DNA of 64,000 nucleotides, taken from contig DASUKM010000043.1 in the NCBI GenBank assembly GCA_036278735.1, positions 9,296-73,295 on the forward strand, given 5' to 3'. The position numbers and the translations under genes were made by a program. Shown here piece after piece: positions 56,955-64,000 of this stretch. The DNA is from DASUKM01 sp036278735 (GTDB lineage: Bacteria > Acidobacteriota > Vicinamibacteria > Vicinamibacterales > 2-12-FULL-66-21). Under the pieces are notes generated by a model that saw only the letters and a list, made by a program, of their open reading frames with translations, was not told where the DNA came from and did no database searches. Each line of letters opens with the position of its first letter. Positions within the stretch are counted from its first letter, which is position 1.

Positions 56955-59929
56955 CAGTGTGCCCTCCCGAGGAGCTGGTCGAGCGCGCGCCTCTGCACGT
57001 CGACGGCAGCCGCCAGTTGTTTGTACACCGCGTAGGCTGCCGCGGTCGGGCGCCCGTCGCCGGACGACACTTCGCCGAGCAGAAAGCCGATCTTGTTGTT
57101 CAACTGCGGCGGAAAGTTGAGCGGATCCTTGGTTGCGCGGTTTCGGTACTGGTAAAGCGTTCCCTCGATGGCCGTGAGGGCCGCCGCCTGCGCGGACGAG
57201 GTGTGCGCGTCGGCTTTCGCCTGACGGATCCGCAGGATCATGTCGCTCGTGTCGCTGAAGAGATGGCCGATCTGCTCGGCGAACCGGTACTGCTCCAGCA
57301 GGTCGGCCTCGGTGACATCGGTCGCGCGCGGATCTTTCAGGATGCGCAGCGGCGCCGTTCGCGTGCGGCCCGACGCCGTGAGCCGTACCTGGTAGTGTCC
57401 GGGCGGCACGATCGGCCCGCGCGTGCTGGCCTGGTACATGATGAGCCCGGGGAAATCATGGAAGCTGTCGGCGCGCATGTCCCACACGAACCGGTTCATC
57501 CCGGCCTTCACCGGCAGTCTCGCCACGGGCGCGCGACTCGACTCGGTCACGCCTGCGGGCATCGGACCGGCCTCCGGCGGCGGAGGCTCCGCGATCGTCC
57601 GTACCACCCGTCCGCCGGCGTCCAGAATCTGGAGCGTCATTTGCGCGGGTGATGCGGGGAGGAAGTAATCGATCGGCACGCCGCGAGAGACGGACCGTGT
57701 CGCGTCGCCGGGTGTGAAGAGCGTCAGGCTGGACGGCGGCGTCGGGCCGAGCTGCCGCAGGATCCCGATCCCGTCGAGCACGTAGAAGCCGCGGCCGTGC
57801 GTGGCGATGATCAGATCGTCGCCGTGGACCGCGATGTCGCGGACCGGCGTCACCGGCAGATTCAGGCGAAACGGTTCCCAGCGCGCCCCGTCGTCGAAGG
57901 AGATATAGATGCCGCATTCGGTCCCGAGGTAGAGCAGCCCCGCGCGCACAGGGTCCTCGCGAATCGCCCGCGCGAAATCGCCGGCAGCGATCCCGCCGGT
58001 GATCTTCGTCCATGACGCGCCATAGTCGTCCGTGCGATACACGTAGGGGGCGCGATCCGACATTTCGTAATGGTTGGCCGCGATGTACGCGCGGCCGGCC
58101 GCGTGCGGCGACGCCTCGATGAGGCTGATCCGGCTGAAGGCGGGCAGGTCCTTCGGCGTGACGTCCGTCCAGCTCCTGCCGCCGTCGCGCGTGACGTGCA
58201 CCAGGCCGTCGTCCGATCCCGTCCAGATGGTGTTCGGATCCTTTCGCGAGGGGGCGACCGTGAAGATCGTCGCGTAGGTCTCCGCGCCGGTCTGATCGTA
58301 GGCAATCGGACCGCCCGAGGGGCCCAACGTCCCGGGATCGTGCCGCGTCAGATCGGGGCTGATCGCGGTCCACGTCTGCCCGCCGTCGGTCGTCTTCCAG
58401 AGGTGCTGCGAACTCGTGTAGAGGATTCGAGGATCGACTGGCGAGAAGAGGAGGGGGAACGTCCACTGGAAGCGCTCCCGGAGATCGCGCGGCGCCTGAC
58501 CGACCGGGTATTCCGGCCACACGTTGACGAATCGTTTCTGCTGGCGCGATCGATCGAAGCGCGTCGTAAAGCCGCCGAAGCTGCCCGCATAGAAGATGTC
58601 GGGGTTGCGCGGGTCGGGCGCCACGTAGCCGCTCTCGCCGCCGCCGACATCGTAGAACTGGTCCCCCTGGCCCGTGCTGTCCATGCACGCCGTGCCCGTG
58701 TCCTGCTGGGCGCCGCACACTTGATAGGGGACGTCGGCGGTCGTGGCGACGTGATACATCTGGGCCGTCGGAAACGTCTCGGACGTCCACGTGTGGCCCC
58801 CCGTGGTCGAGACGCTGGCGCCGCCGTCGTTGGCGTCGATCATCCGGCGCGGGTCGTCGGGCGCGATCCAGAGGTCGTGGTGGTCGCCGTGCGTGTCGGG
58901 CAGCTTGGTGAACGTCCGTCCGCCGTCGGCCGACTTCAGCAGGTCGAAGTTCATGACGTAGAGCACGTCCGCGTTCTGCGGATCGGCCGTCATGCGCGTG
59001 AAATAGAAGGCGCGCTGCCAGAGGCGGCGTTCGTTGTCGGCCAGCGTCCACGTCTGGCCGGCATCGTCGGATCGGTACAAGCCCCCGTCGCGCGCCTCGA
59101 CCATCGCGTAGACGCGCTGTCCGTGCGGCCCGACGGCGAGCGTGATCTTGCCGAGCAGGCTGGAGGTGGGCAGCCCGGGGCGCTTCGTGAGTTCGATCCA
59201 GGTGAGGCCGCCGTCGGTCGACTTGAACAGGCCGCCGCCCGTGCCGCCGTCCACGAGCGAGTACGGCGTGCGATAAGCCTCCCATAGGGCGGCGTACATC
59301 ACGTCGGGGTTCGATGGATCGATGACCAGATCGGAGGCCCCCACGCGATCATTCCGGTACAGCACCTTCTGCCAGGTTTTTCCGCCGTCGCCGGACCGGA
59401 AAATGCCGCGATCGGGGCTCGGCCCGTATGGATCGCCGAAGGCCGCGACGAACACGATGTCGGGGTTGGTCGGATGGATGCGGATGCGCGAGATGGCCTG
59501 CGTCGAGGAGAGGCCGATCGACGTCCACGTCTTCCCGCCATCGGTCGTCTTGTAGACGCCGTCCCCCTGGATGATGGTGTTGCGGAGTTCGGTTTCTCCC
59601 ATGCCGACGTACACCACGTCGGGGTTCGAGGGAGATACGGCGAGGGCGCCTGGCGACGACGTCTTGAAGTAGCGGTCGGTGACCGGCGCCCAGGTGACGC
59701 CGCCGTCAACGGTTTTCCAGACACCGCCTCCGGTCGCGCCGAAGTAGTACTCGTTCGGGCGCCTGGCGCTCCCGGCCGCGGTGAGCGACCGCCCACCCCG
59801 CAGCGGTCCGATGCTCCGCCACGCGAGCGCCGCGAAATCCGCGGCGTGCCCTTGGGGCTGCGCGGCAGCATTCGGGCCAAGGGTCGCCGCGACGGCGGCG
59901 ACGGTGACGAGCGCGGTTCGGGTGTTCAT
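56954..59929 (-). CDS. Sortilin/VPS10-type BNR-repeat protein (glycosyl hydrolase-like)
   Basis: The 991-residue protein has a signal peptide (MNTRTALVTVAAVAATLG) and two seven-bladed propeller regions made of Asp-box repeats, for example VWKTVDGGVTWAPV, YKTTDGGKTWTSIG, FRSGDGGKTWQKV, LYRSDDAGQTWTLA, LWKTTDGGQTWTAI. A C-terminal domain with LYLGTECGIYISFDDG and a final helical part follow. Proteins of this class are annotated as sortilin-type glycosyl hydrolases but activity is mostly unproven; binding of peptides or glycans is as likely. It heads an operon with the dehydratase gene. Confidence 0.88.
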   Translation of the reverse strand: MNTRTALVTVAAVAATLGPNAAAQPQGHAADFAALAWRSIGPLRGGRSLTAAGSARRPNEYYFGATGGGVWKTVDGGVTWAPVTDRYFKTSSPGALAVSPSNPDVVYVGMGETELRNTIIQGDGVYKTTDGGKTWTSIGLSSTQAISRIRIHPTNPDIVFVAAFGDPYGPSPDRGIFRSGDGGKTWQKVLYRNDRVGASDLVIDPSNPDVMYAALWEAYRTPYSLVDGGTGGGLFKSTDGGLTWIELTKRPGLPTSSLLGKITLAVGPHGQRVYAMVEARDGGLYRSDDAGQTWTLADNERRLWQRAFYFTRMTADPQNADVLYVMNFDLLKSADGGRTFTKLPDTHGDHHDLWIAPDDPRRMIDANDGGASVSTTGGHTWTSETFPTAQMYHVATTADVPYQVCGAQQDTGTACMDSTGQGDQFYDVGGGESGYVAPDPRNPDIFYAGSFGGFTTRFDRSRQQKRFVNVWPEYPVGQAPRDLRERFQWTFPLLFSPVDPRILYTSSQHLWKTTDGGQTWTAISPDLTRHDPGTLGPSGGPIAYDQTGAETYATIFTVAPSRKDPNTIWTGSDDGLVHVTRDGGRSWTDVTPKDLPAFSRISLIEASPHAAGRAYIAANHYEMSDRAPYVYRTDDYGASWTKITGGIAAGDFARAIREDPVRAGLLYLGTECGIYISFDDGARWEPFRLNLPVTPVRDIAVHGDDLIIATHGRGFYVLDGIGILRQLGPTPPSSLTLFTPGDATRSVSRGVPIDYFLPASPAQMTLQILDAGGRVVRTIAEPPPPEAGPMPAGVTESSRAPVARLPVKAGMNRFVWDMRADSFHDFPGLIMYQASTRGPIVPPGHYQVRLTASGRTRTAPLRILKDPRATDVTEADLLEQYRFAEQIGHLFSDTSDMILRIRQAKADAHTSSAQAAALTAIEGTLYQYRNRATKDPLNFPPQLNNKIGFLLGEVSSGDGRPTAAAYAVYKQLAAAVDVQRRALDQLLGRAH

Positions 59930-59982
59930 CCGTCTGAACATTCCTCAATTTGAAGCAGGACGTAATCGCACTGGGGTCGACA

Positions 59983-60012
59983 AATATAATATATAATATG
60001 ACACAATGACAA
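59983..60012 (-). promoter_or_regulatory. Promoter and AT-rich operator-like site B for the BNR-dehydratase operon
   Basis: On the minus strand TTGTCA (60012-60007) and TATATT (59988-59983) are 18 bases apart, a plausible sigma70 promoter 54 bases before the ATG. Site B, TATAATATATAATAT on the plus strand (59985-59999), contains ATAATATATAAT, the same ATNATATATNAT palindrome as site A, and lies across the spacer and -10. Confidence 0.5.
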
Positions 60013-60218
60013 GGCCGAGTGCTATAGACGCGGCTATAAATTGAGGAGGAGACGCTCGCGCGAGCGGCGGATCGGAACGCCGGGCAGGCGCAGGGATTGG
60101 CCAGCCCGGCGGCCGACGGATCGACGGGGGGTTCAGGCTTCCGAGCGTCTGGTTCCGGTTCCGCGTTGCCCGCTGTGGTTCGCAGCCCGCGTCCCGGAGG
60201 CGGGACTTGGCCGGGCCC

Positions 60219-60268
60219 CCGGAACCTGAACCCGACCAGGAACCCGGAACCCTGAACCCCGAACCGCT
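60219..60268. repeat. GGAACCC/TGAACCC heptamer run
   Basis: About seven imperfect 7-base units (GGAACCT, GAACCCG, GGAACCC, TGAACCC and variants), ending 4 bases before the DUF1684 stop codon. Confidence 0.7.
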
Positions 60269-60272
60269 TCCG

Positions 60273-60875
60273 TTATTTTCTCTCCCCCGCCCTCACCGCA
60301 AGGCGAAGCCGATTCTCGGGCGGGGGGTACGGACAATCGTATTTCGGATTGTAGAAGCAGAACGGATGGTACGCCTTGTTGAAATCGAGATCGTAGATGC
60401 CGGTGGCGGTGCGATCGAGATCGAGATACCGTCCGCCCGGGTACGTTTCGACGCCGTTGGTCAGATCGCCGAACGGCACGAACAGCCGCCGCATGTCGGG
60501 CTGGTCGGCGTCGATGAAGGCGCTCAGCGTCATCTCGCGTCCCTGAAGCGTGAAGCCGAGCGTCCCGACCCGGCGCATCCGGCGCGCTTCGCCGGTCGAG
60601 GTCGGCATCTCGAGCACCCGATCGCCCGGCGTGAGCGTCAGGCCCGCGGGGACGCGGAACGACGGATCGACGGGAAAGTACTTCAGCGGCGCGAACGCGG
60701 CGCGCCTTGCTTCGGGCACGGGGGACTCCGGCGACTCGCGCATGAAGCGATCCTTTTCGGCGCGCCACGACGCGATCTGGTCCGTGTACGACACAGGGGC
60801 GCCACCGCACGCCGTCAGGAGCGCGGCCGCCAGCAACAGCGCCGCCGACGCGATCCGCAGGTGAGGCGGCGTCAT
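60273..60875 (-). CDS. DUF1684 lipoprotein
   Basis: The 200-residue protein has a lipoprotein signal (LRIASAALLLAAALLTACGG) and the DUF1684 core: SWRAEKDRFMRESPESPV, LKYFPVDPSFRVPA, FVPFGDLTNGVETYPGGRYLDL and the ending FNKAYHPFCFYNPKYDCPYP. The conserved NPxYDCPxPPxEN segment is complete. Function is unknown; the fold is beta-rich. It is the last gene after the efflux outer-membrane factor, with an ATGA overlap. Confidence 0.88.
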   Translation of the reverse strand: MTPPHLRIASAALLLAAALLTACGGAPVSYTDQIASWRAEKDRFMRESPESPVPEARRAAFAPLKYFPVDPSFRVPAGLTLTPGDRVLEMPTSTGEARRMRRVGTLGFTLQGREMTLSAFIDADQPDMRRLFVPFGDLTNGVETYPGGRYLDLDRTATGIYDLDFNKAYHPFCFYNPKYDCPYPPPENRLRLAVRAGERK

Positions 60876-62290
60876 GGCCCGACCGCCGGCAGCGTGCCGC
60901 TCCATCCGCCGCCGAGCGCCTTGACGAGCAGCACGCTGGCGGTGAGCCGGCGCGTCAGGATCCCGACCGCCGCGCGCTCGTTCGTGAGCGCCGCGCTCTG
61001 CGCCGTGATCACTTCCAGGTAGCTCGCCACACCGCCGCGATACCGATTCGTCGCGAGCGTCAGCGAGCGCTCCGCCGCCGCCACCGCCGCCGCCTGCGTC
61101 GTCGCTTCCCGATCGAGCACGCGGAGCGCCGCGAGGTTGTCTTCCACTTCCTCGAAGGCCCGCAGGGTCGTGTCGCGATAGTTCGCGACCGACTCGTCGT
61201 AGGCGGCCTGCGCCTGCGCCGACACGGCGCGCCGGCGGCCGCCGTCGAAGATCGTCGCCGCCATCGCGGGCCCGAGGCTCCAGAAGTTGCTGAGGCCGGC
61301 GAGCCATGTGGCGAGCGAGCCGCTCTCGAAGCCGGCGGATCCGGTCAGCAGCAGGCGCGGGAAGTACGCCGCGCGCGCGACGCCGAGGTCCGCGTTCGCG
61401 GCGGCCGCCCGCCGTTCGGCGGCCGCGATGTCCGGCCGCCGCTCCAGCAGATCCGACGGGACCCCGGCCGGAATGGGCGGCGGCGGCATCGTCAGGGGAA
61501 GTGGCGCAAGCGAGAACGTGGAGGCGGGGCGTCCGACGAGCACGGCGATCGCGTGCTCGAGCTGCGCGCGGCCGACGGCGAGATCCTGCGCCTGCGCGCG
61601 GGTGGTCTCGAGCTGCGTTTCCGCCTGCGCGACGTCCGCTTCCGACGCGATGCCGCCGCGGAAGCGGTTCTGCGTCAGCTCGAGCGCGCGCGTGAACGCC
61701 GCGACCGCCGTGTCGAGCAGCTGCTGCTCGGCATCGACGCCGCGCAGCTGGAAGTAGTCGGCCGCCAGCTCCGCGTGGACCGACAGCCGCACCGACTCGA
61801 CGTCGGCCGCGCTGGCCTGCGCCGCGGCGCGCGCCGCCGCGACGCTCGCCCGGACACGTCCCCACACGTCCGCTTCGTACGAGACGTCGGCCGGCAGCAC
61901 GAAATCCGCGTACTTGGCCGTCGCGCTCGTCGTGGGACGATTGCCCGACGGGTCGACGCCGGTGATCGACGGATTGACAGTCACCTGCGGCGCGAGCGCC
62001 GCGTGATTGACCCCGATGACCGCCCGCGCCTGGAAAAATCTGGCCTGCGCGGCGCGCAGGCTCTCGTTCGAGATGTCGACCTGCGATTCGAGCGCGGCGA
62101 GCTGCGGGTCGGCGAATAGATCCCACCAGGCGCCGCGCAGCATCTGGTCGCGCGGCTGCGCCGTCTTCCAGTCCGCGTTTTCCTTGAAGGCGGCAGCGGG
62201 CGCGGGAGTCGCCGGCTTCACGTACGCGACCTTCGGCGCACAGCCGGTCAATGCGATCGCGGCGGCCGCGGCGAGCGCGTGCCGGATCAC
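60872..62290 (-). CDS. RND efflux outer-membrane lipoprotein (NodT/OprM family)
   Basis: The 472-residue protein has a lipobox IALTGC near residue 16 and two repeats of the TolC-like fold: LRAAQARFFQARAVIGVNHAALAPQV and VSYEADVWGRVRAS in the first half, LLERRPDIAAAERRAAAANADLGVARAAYFPRLLL and AYDESVANYRDTTLRAFEEVEDNLAALR in the second. It should form the trimeric exit duct of the efflux pump encoded upstream. It overlaps the adaptor gene by 4 bases and the DUF1684 gene by 4 bases. Confidence 0.93.
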   Translation of the reverse strand: MIRHALAAAAAIALTGCAPKVAYVKPATPAPAAAFKENADWKTAQPRDQMLRGAWWDLFADPQLAALESQVDISNESLRAAQARFFQARAVIGVNHAALAPQVTVNPSITGVDPSGNRPTTSATAKYADFVLPADVSYEADVWGRVRASVAAARAAAQASAADVESVRLSVHAELAADYFQLRGVDAEQQLLDTAVAAFTRALELTQNRFRGGIASEADVAQAETQLETTRAQAQDLAVGRAQLEHAIAVLVGRPASTFSLAPLPLTMPPPPIPAGVPSDLLERRPDIAAAERRAAAANADLGVARAAYFPRLLLTGSAGFESGSLATWLAGLSNFWSLGPAMAATIFDGGRRRAVSAQAQAAYDESVANYRDTTLRAFEEVEDNLAALRVLDREATTQAAAVAAAERSLTLATNRYRGGVASYLEVITAQSAALTNERAAVGILTRRLTASVLLVKALGGGWSGTLPAVGP

Positions 62291-63450
62291 GGCCGCGCCC
62301 CGTCGGGCGATCCGGCAGCGACCCGGACCGTCTCTCCCTCTTCGAGCGAGTCGGGCGGATTCACCACGACGAGGTCGTGCGGCGTGACGCCGTCCACGAC
62401 CTCGACCTCGTTGCCGTCGTCTTCGCCGAGCGTGACCGGCTGCAGCTCGATGCGATCGTGGCGCACGAGCGCCACACGCAGGCCGTCGGCGCGGAAGATC
62501 AGCGCGTTGACCGGCAGGCGCACGGCGGGGACCGCGGCCGGCAGCGTGAGGTGCACTTCGGCGTACGAGCCGGGCAGCAGTTCGCCCGACGGGTTGTTCA
62601 TGTCGATTTCGACGAGCAGCGTGCGCGACGTGACGTCGATGGCCTGCGCCGTCCGGGCGAGCGTGCCCTTGAAGCGCCGCGCGCCATATTCCTTCAGCGT
62701 GACGTAGGCGTCGAGCCCCGAGCGCGCCGCGCGCGAGTACACCTCGGGCAGGTTGACGAACACGCGCAGCTTCTTCGTCGCGGCGACGTGGAACAGCTCC
62801 TTCGCGTTGCTGCCGGACTGGATGAGCGCCCCCACGTCGGTGTTGCGCGCGGTGATCACGCCGTCGAACGGCGCGTAGATCTTGCGGAAGGCGTGCAGCT
62901 GCTCGAGCCGCTTCACGTTCGCCTCGGCCGAATCGACAGCCGTGCGCTTGGCCTCGTAGCTGCCGTTCGCGTTGTCGACGTCCTGCTGCGAGACCGATTC
63001 GGTCTTGATCAGATCCCTGTACCGCTCGGCGGTCGTCAGCGCGAGCTTCAGATTGGCCTGCGCGGTCGCGAGATCCGCGCGCGCCTGCTGGAGCTGCTGC
63101 TCGATTTCCGGCGTGTCGATGTCGGCGAGGAGCTGTCCGGCGCGCACGTGCGAGCCGATGTCGGCGTAGCGCGCCTTCAGGTAGCCGTTCGTGCGCGCGT
63201 AAATCGCCGCGTCGGTGTAGGCCTGGATCGTGCCGGGCAGCGAGATCGTTTGCTGCGTCGCGCCGCGCTGCGGGCGCATCACCGCGACGGTCGGGATCGC
63301 CAGTTCGTCCGTCTCGTGCGCGAGCGTCGTCATGGCGCGCGCCCGCGACCCGATGCCCCACGCCGCCGTGAGGGCCCCGGCCGCCACGATGAGGACGATC
63401 ACGAGAACAGCTCCCCGGGATCGCCGCTGCCCGCCCGATATATCAGTCAT
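62287..63450 (-). CDS. RND efflux periplasmic adaptor (membrane fusion protein)
   Basis: The 387-residue protein has one N-terminal TM/signal anchor (VLVIVLIVAAGALTAAWGI), a barrel-sandwich domain split around a coiled-coil hairpin (YTDAAIYARTNGYLKARY; PEIEQQLQQARADLATAQANL; APFDGVITARNTDVGALI) and a C-terminal beta domain. It links the inner-membrane pump to the outer-membrane duct. There is no ribosome binding site next to the ATG; the 5' region is a heptamer array (63458-63541). Confidence 0.92.
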   Translation of the reverse strand: MTDISGGQRRSRGAVLVIVLIVAAGALTAAWGIGSRARAMTTLAHETDELAIPTVAVMRPQRGATQQTISLPGTIQAYTDAAIYARTNGYLKARYADIGSHVRAGQLLADIDTPEIEQQLQQARADLATAQANLKLALTTAERYRDLIKTESVSQQDVDNANGSYEAKRTAVDSAEANVKRLEQLHAFRKIYAPFDGVITARNTDVGALIQSGSNAKELFHVAATKKLRVFVNLPEVYSRAARSGLDAYVTLKEYGARRFKGTLARTAQAIDVTSRTLLVEIDMNNPSGELLPGSYAEVHLTLPAAVPAVRLPVNALIFRADGLRVALVRHDRIELQPVTLGEDDGNEVEVVDGVTPHDLVVVNPPDSLEEGETVRVAAGSPDGARP

Positions 63451-63457
63451 AACAAGT

Positions 63458-63541
63458 CAGTTACCAGTTACCAGTTACCAGTTACCAGTTTCCAGTTTCC
63501 AGTTTTCAGTTTTCAGTTTCCAGTTACCAGTTACCAGCTTC
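63458..63541. repeat. CAGTTAC/CAGTTTC heptamer array
   Basis: Twelve consecutive 7-base units: four CAGTTAC, two CAGTTTC, two CAGTTTT, CAGTTTC, two CAGTTAC and CAGCTTC. It begins 8 bases from the start codon of the adaptor gene and shares its main unit with 44232-44273. Confidence 0.93.
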
Positions 63542-63636
63542 CAGCCAGGTTCCAGGTTCCGCCCCCGCCTTGGCGTCATCATTACTCAATGCGCGTGGGG
63601 CCCCACCCCCACGGGCACTCGCTCGCCGCCAGCGGC

Positions 63637-64000
63637 TCACTCGGGCCGCAGGCGCTCATCCGCCATCCCGCTCTTGCGGTGCAGCAGCGCGAACACGGCG
63701 GGCACGAAGAAGAGCGTCGCAACCGTCGCGATGGTCAGACCGCCGATGACGGCGCGGCCGAGGGGGGCGTTCTGCTCCCCTCCCTCGCCAAACCCCAGCG
63801 CCATCGGCACCATCCCGATGATCATCGCGAGCGCCGTCATCAGCACCGGACGGAATCGTCCGAAGCCGGCGTCGACTGCCGCGTCGGCGGCCGCCCGTCC
63901 GCCCGCGAGCTCGTCTTTCGCGAAGCTGACGACGAGAATGCTGTTCGCCGTCGCCACGCCCATGCACATGATCGCGCCGGTCAACGACGGCACGCTGAAC
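63637..64000 (-). CDS. RND efflux inner-membrane permease, C-terminal part only
   Basis: Only the last 121 codons are in the window; the frame is open to the window end. The sequence (LTGAIMCMGVATANSILVV, GRFRPVLMTALAMIIGMVPMALGFGEGGEQNAPLG, ATLFFVPAVFALLHRK) covers the last TM helices of an AcrB/HAE-type transporter, including the conserved hydrophobic GMxPMAL segment. It is the first gene of the operon with the adaptor, outer-membrane factor and DUF1684 lipoprotein, from which it is separated by 186 bases of mostly heptamer repeat. Confidence 0.92.
   Translation of the reverse strand, partial: FSVPSLTGAIMCMGVATANSILVVSFAKDELAGGRAAADAAVDAGFGRFRPVLMTALAMIIGMVPMALGFGEGGEQNAPLGRAVIGGLTIATVATLFFVPAVFALLHRKSGMADERLRPE

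Larger units (their letters stand above)
59930..60272. other. 343-bp intergenic region with promoter, operator site and heptamers
   Basis: It contains the -35/-10 pair and site B for the BNR gene (59983-60012), a 9-base inverted repeat (CCTCAATTT at 59943-59951, AAATTGAGG at 60038-60046) and a GAACCC-type heptamer run (60219-60268) next to the end of the DUF1684 gene. No gene was found. Confidence 0.6.

Overview
The window is a GC-rich chromosomal segment, with no rRNA or tRNA gene seen, carrying about 55 protein-coding genes. The organism is probably an Acidobacteriota of the Vicinamibacteria type. That is an inference from the gene mix: a TonB-dependent receptor with a carboxypeptidase-regulatory domain, a sortilin/BNR hydrolase-like protein, a DUF1684 lipoprotein, a hopanoid-pathway desaturase, many palindromic and heptameric intergenic repeats, and GTG starts with 4-base stop/start overlaps.

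Region 1 (1-11769) is mostly housekeeping. It holds a ThyX-like protein cut by the window edge, peptide deformylase, a NUDIX hydrolase, a small lipoprotein, a minus-strand run hpnE-thiI-aldolase, a glutaredoxin-like protein, an MBL hydrolase, a winged-helix regulator coupled to a membrane protein, pantothenate kinase, and a sulfurtransferase coupled to an M20 dipeptidase. A 121-bp MITE-like element lies before hpnE. A decayed REP-transposase fragment between palindromes lies after the dipeptidase.

Region 2 (12217-43216) is a large exopolysaccharide/O-antigen locus read on the plus strand. A degenerate NtrC-type regulator and a CnaB-like secreted protein precede the export machinery: outer-membrane barrel, Wza and Wzc. 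Next comes a visibly lower-GC block: flippase, polymerase/ligase, three GT4 transferases, asparagine-synthase-like amidotransferase, UDP-GlcNAc 2-epimerase and heparinase II/III. A complete PglC-D-E-F (bacillosamine-type) initiation module follows, then a second ligase-like protein, a DUF4838 protein, a second 2-epimerase lacking a catalytic Glu, and GDP-fucose synthase. A RES-Xre toxin-antitoxin pair sits inside the locus. Together the genes predict a secreted heteropolysaccharide started on undecaprenyl phosphate with a diacetamido sugar and possibly containing ManNAc-derived (perhaps amidated uronic) sugars and fucose.

Region 3 (43438-47409) contains a HAD protein, two tandem DUF5658-like membrane proteins, a SirB1-like protein and a second HAD phosphatase, separated by striking heptamer arrays.

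Region 4 (47764-59929) looks like a nutrient-uptake and peptide/amino-acid catabolic set. It has a TonB-dependent receptor, a PhoD-like phosphatase, an alpha/beta hydrolase (peptidase-like), RidA, a GntR/FCD regulator, a threonine dehydratase and a sortilin-type repeat protein. Promoters here are overlapped by AT-rich palindromes, two of which share the form ATNATATATNAT.

Region 5 (60273-64000) is an RND efflux operon: permease (cut by the window end), adaptor, outer-membrane factor and a DUF1684 lipoprotein. The most unusual theme is the variety of short-period repeats between genes: six heptamer motifs, one nonamer and several palindrome families, some abutting or entering coding sequence.
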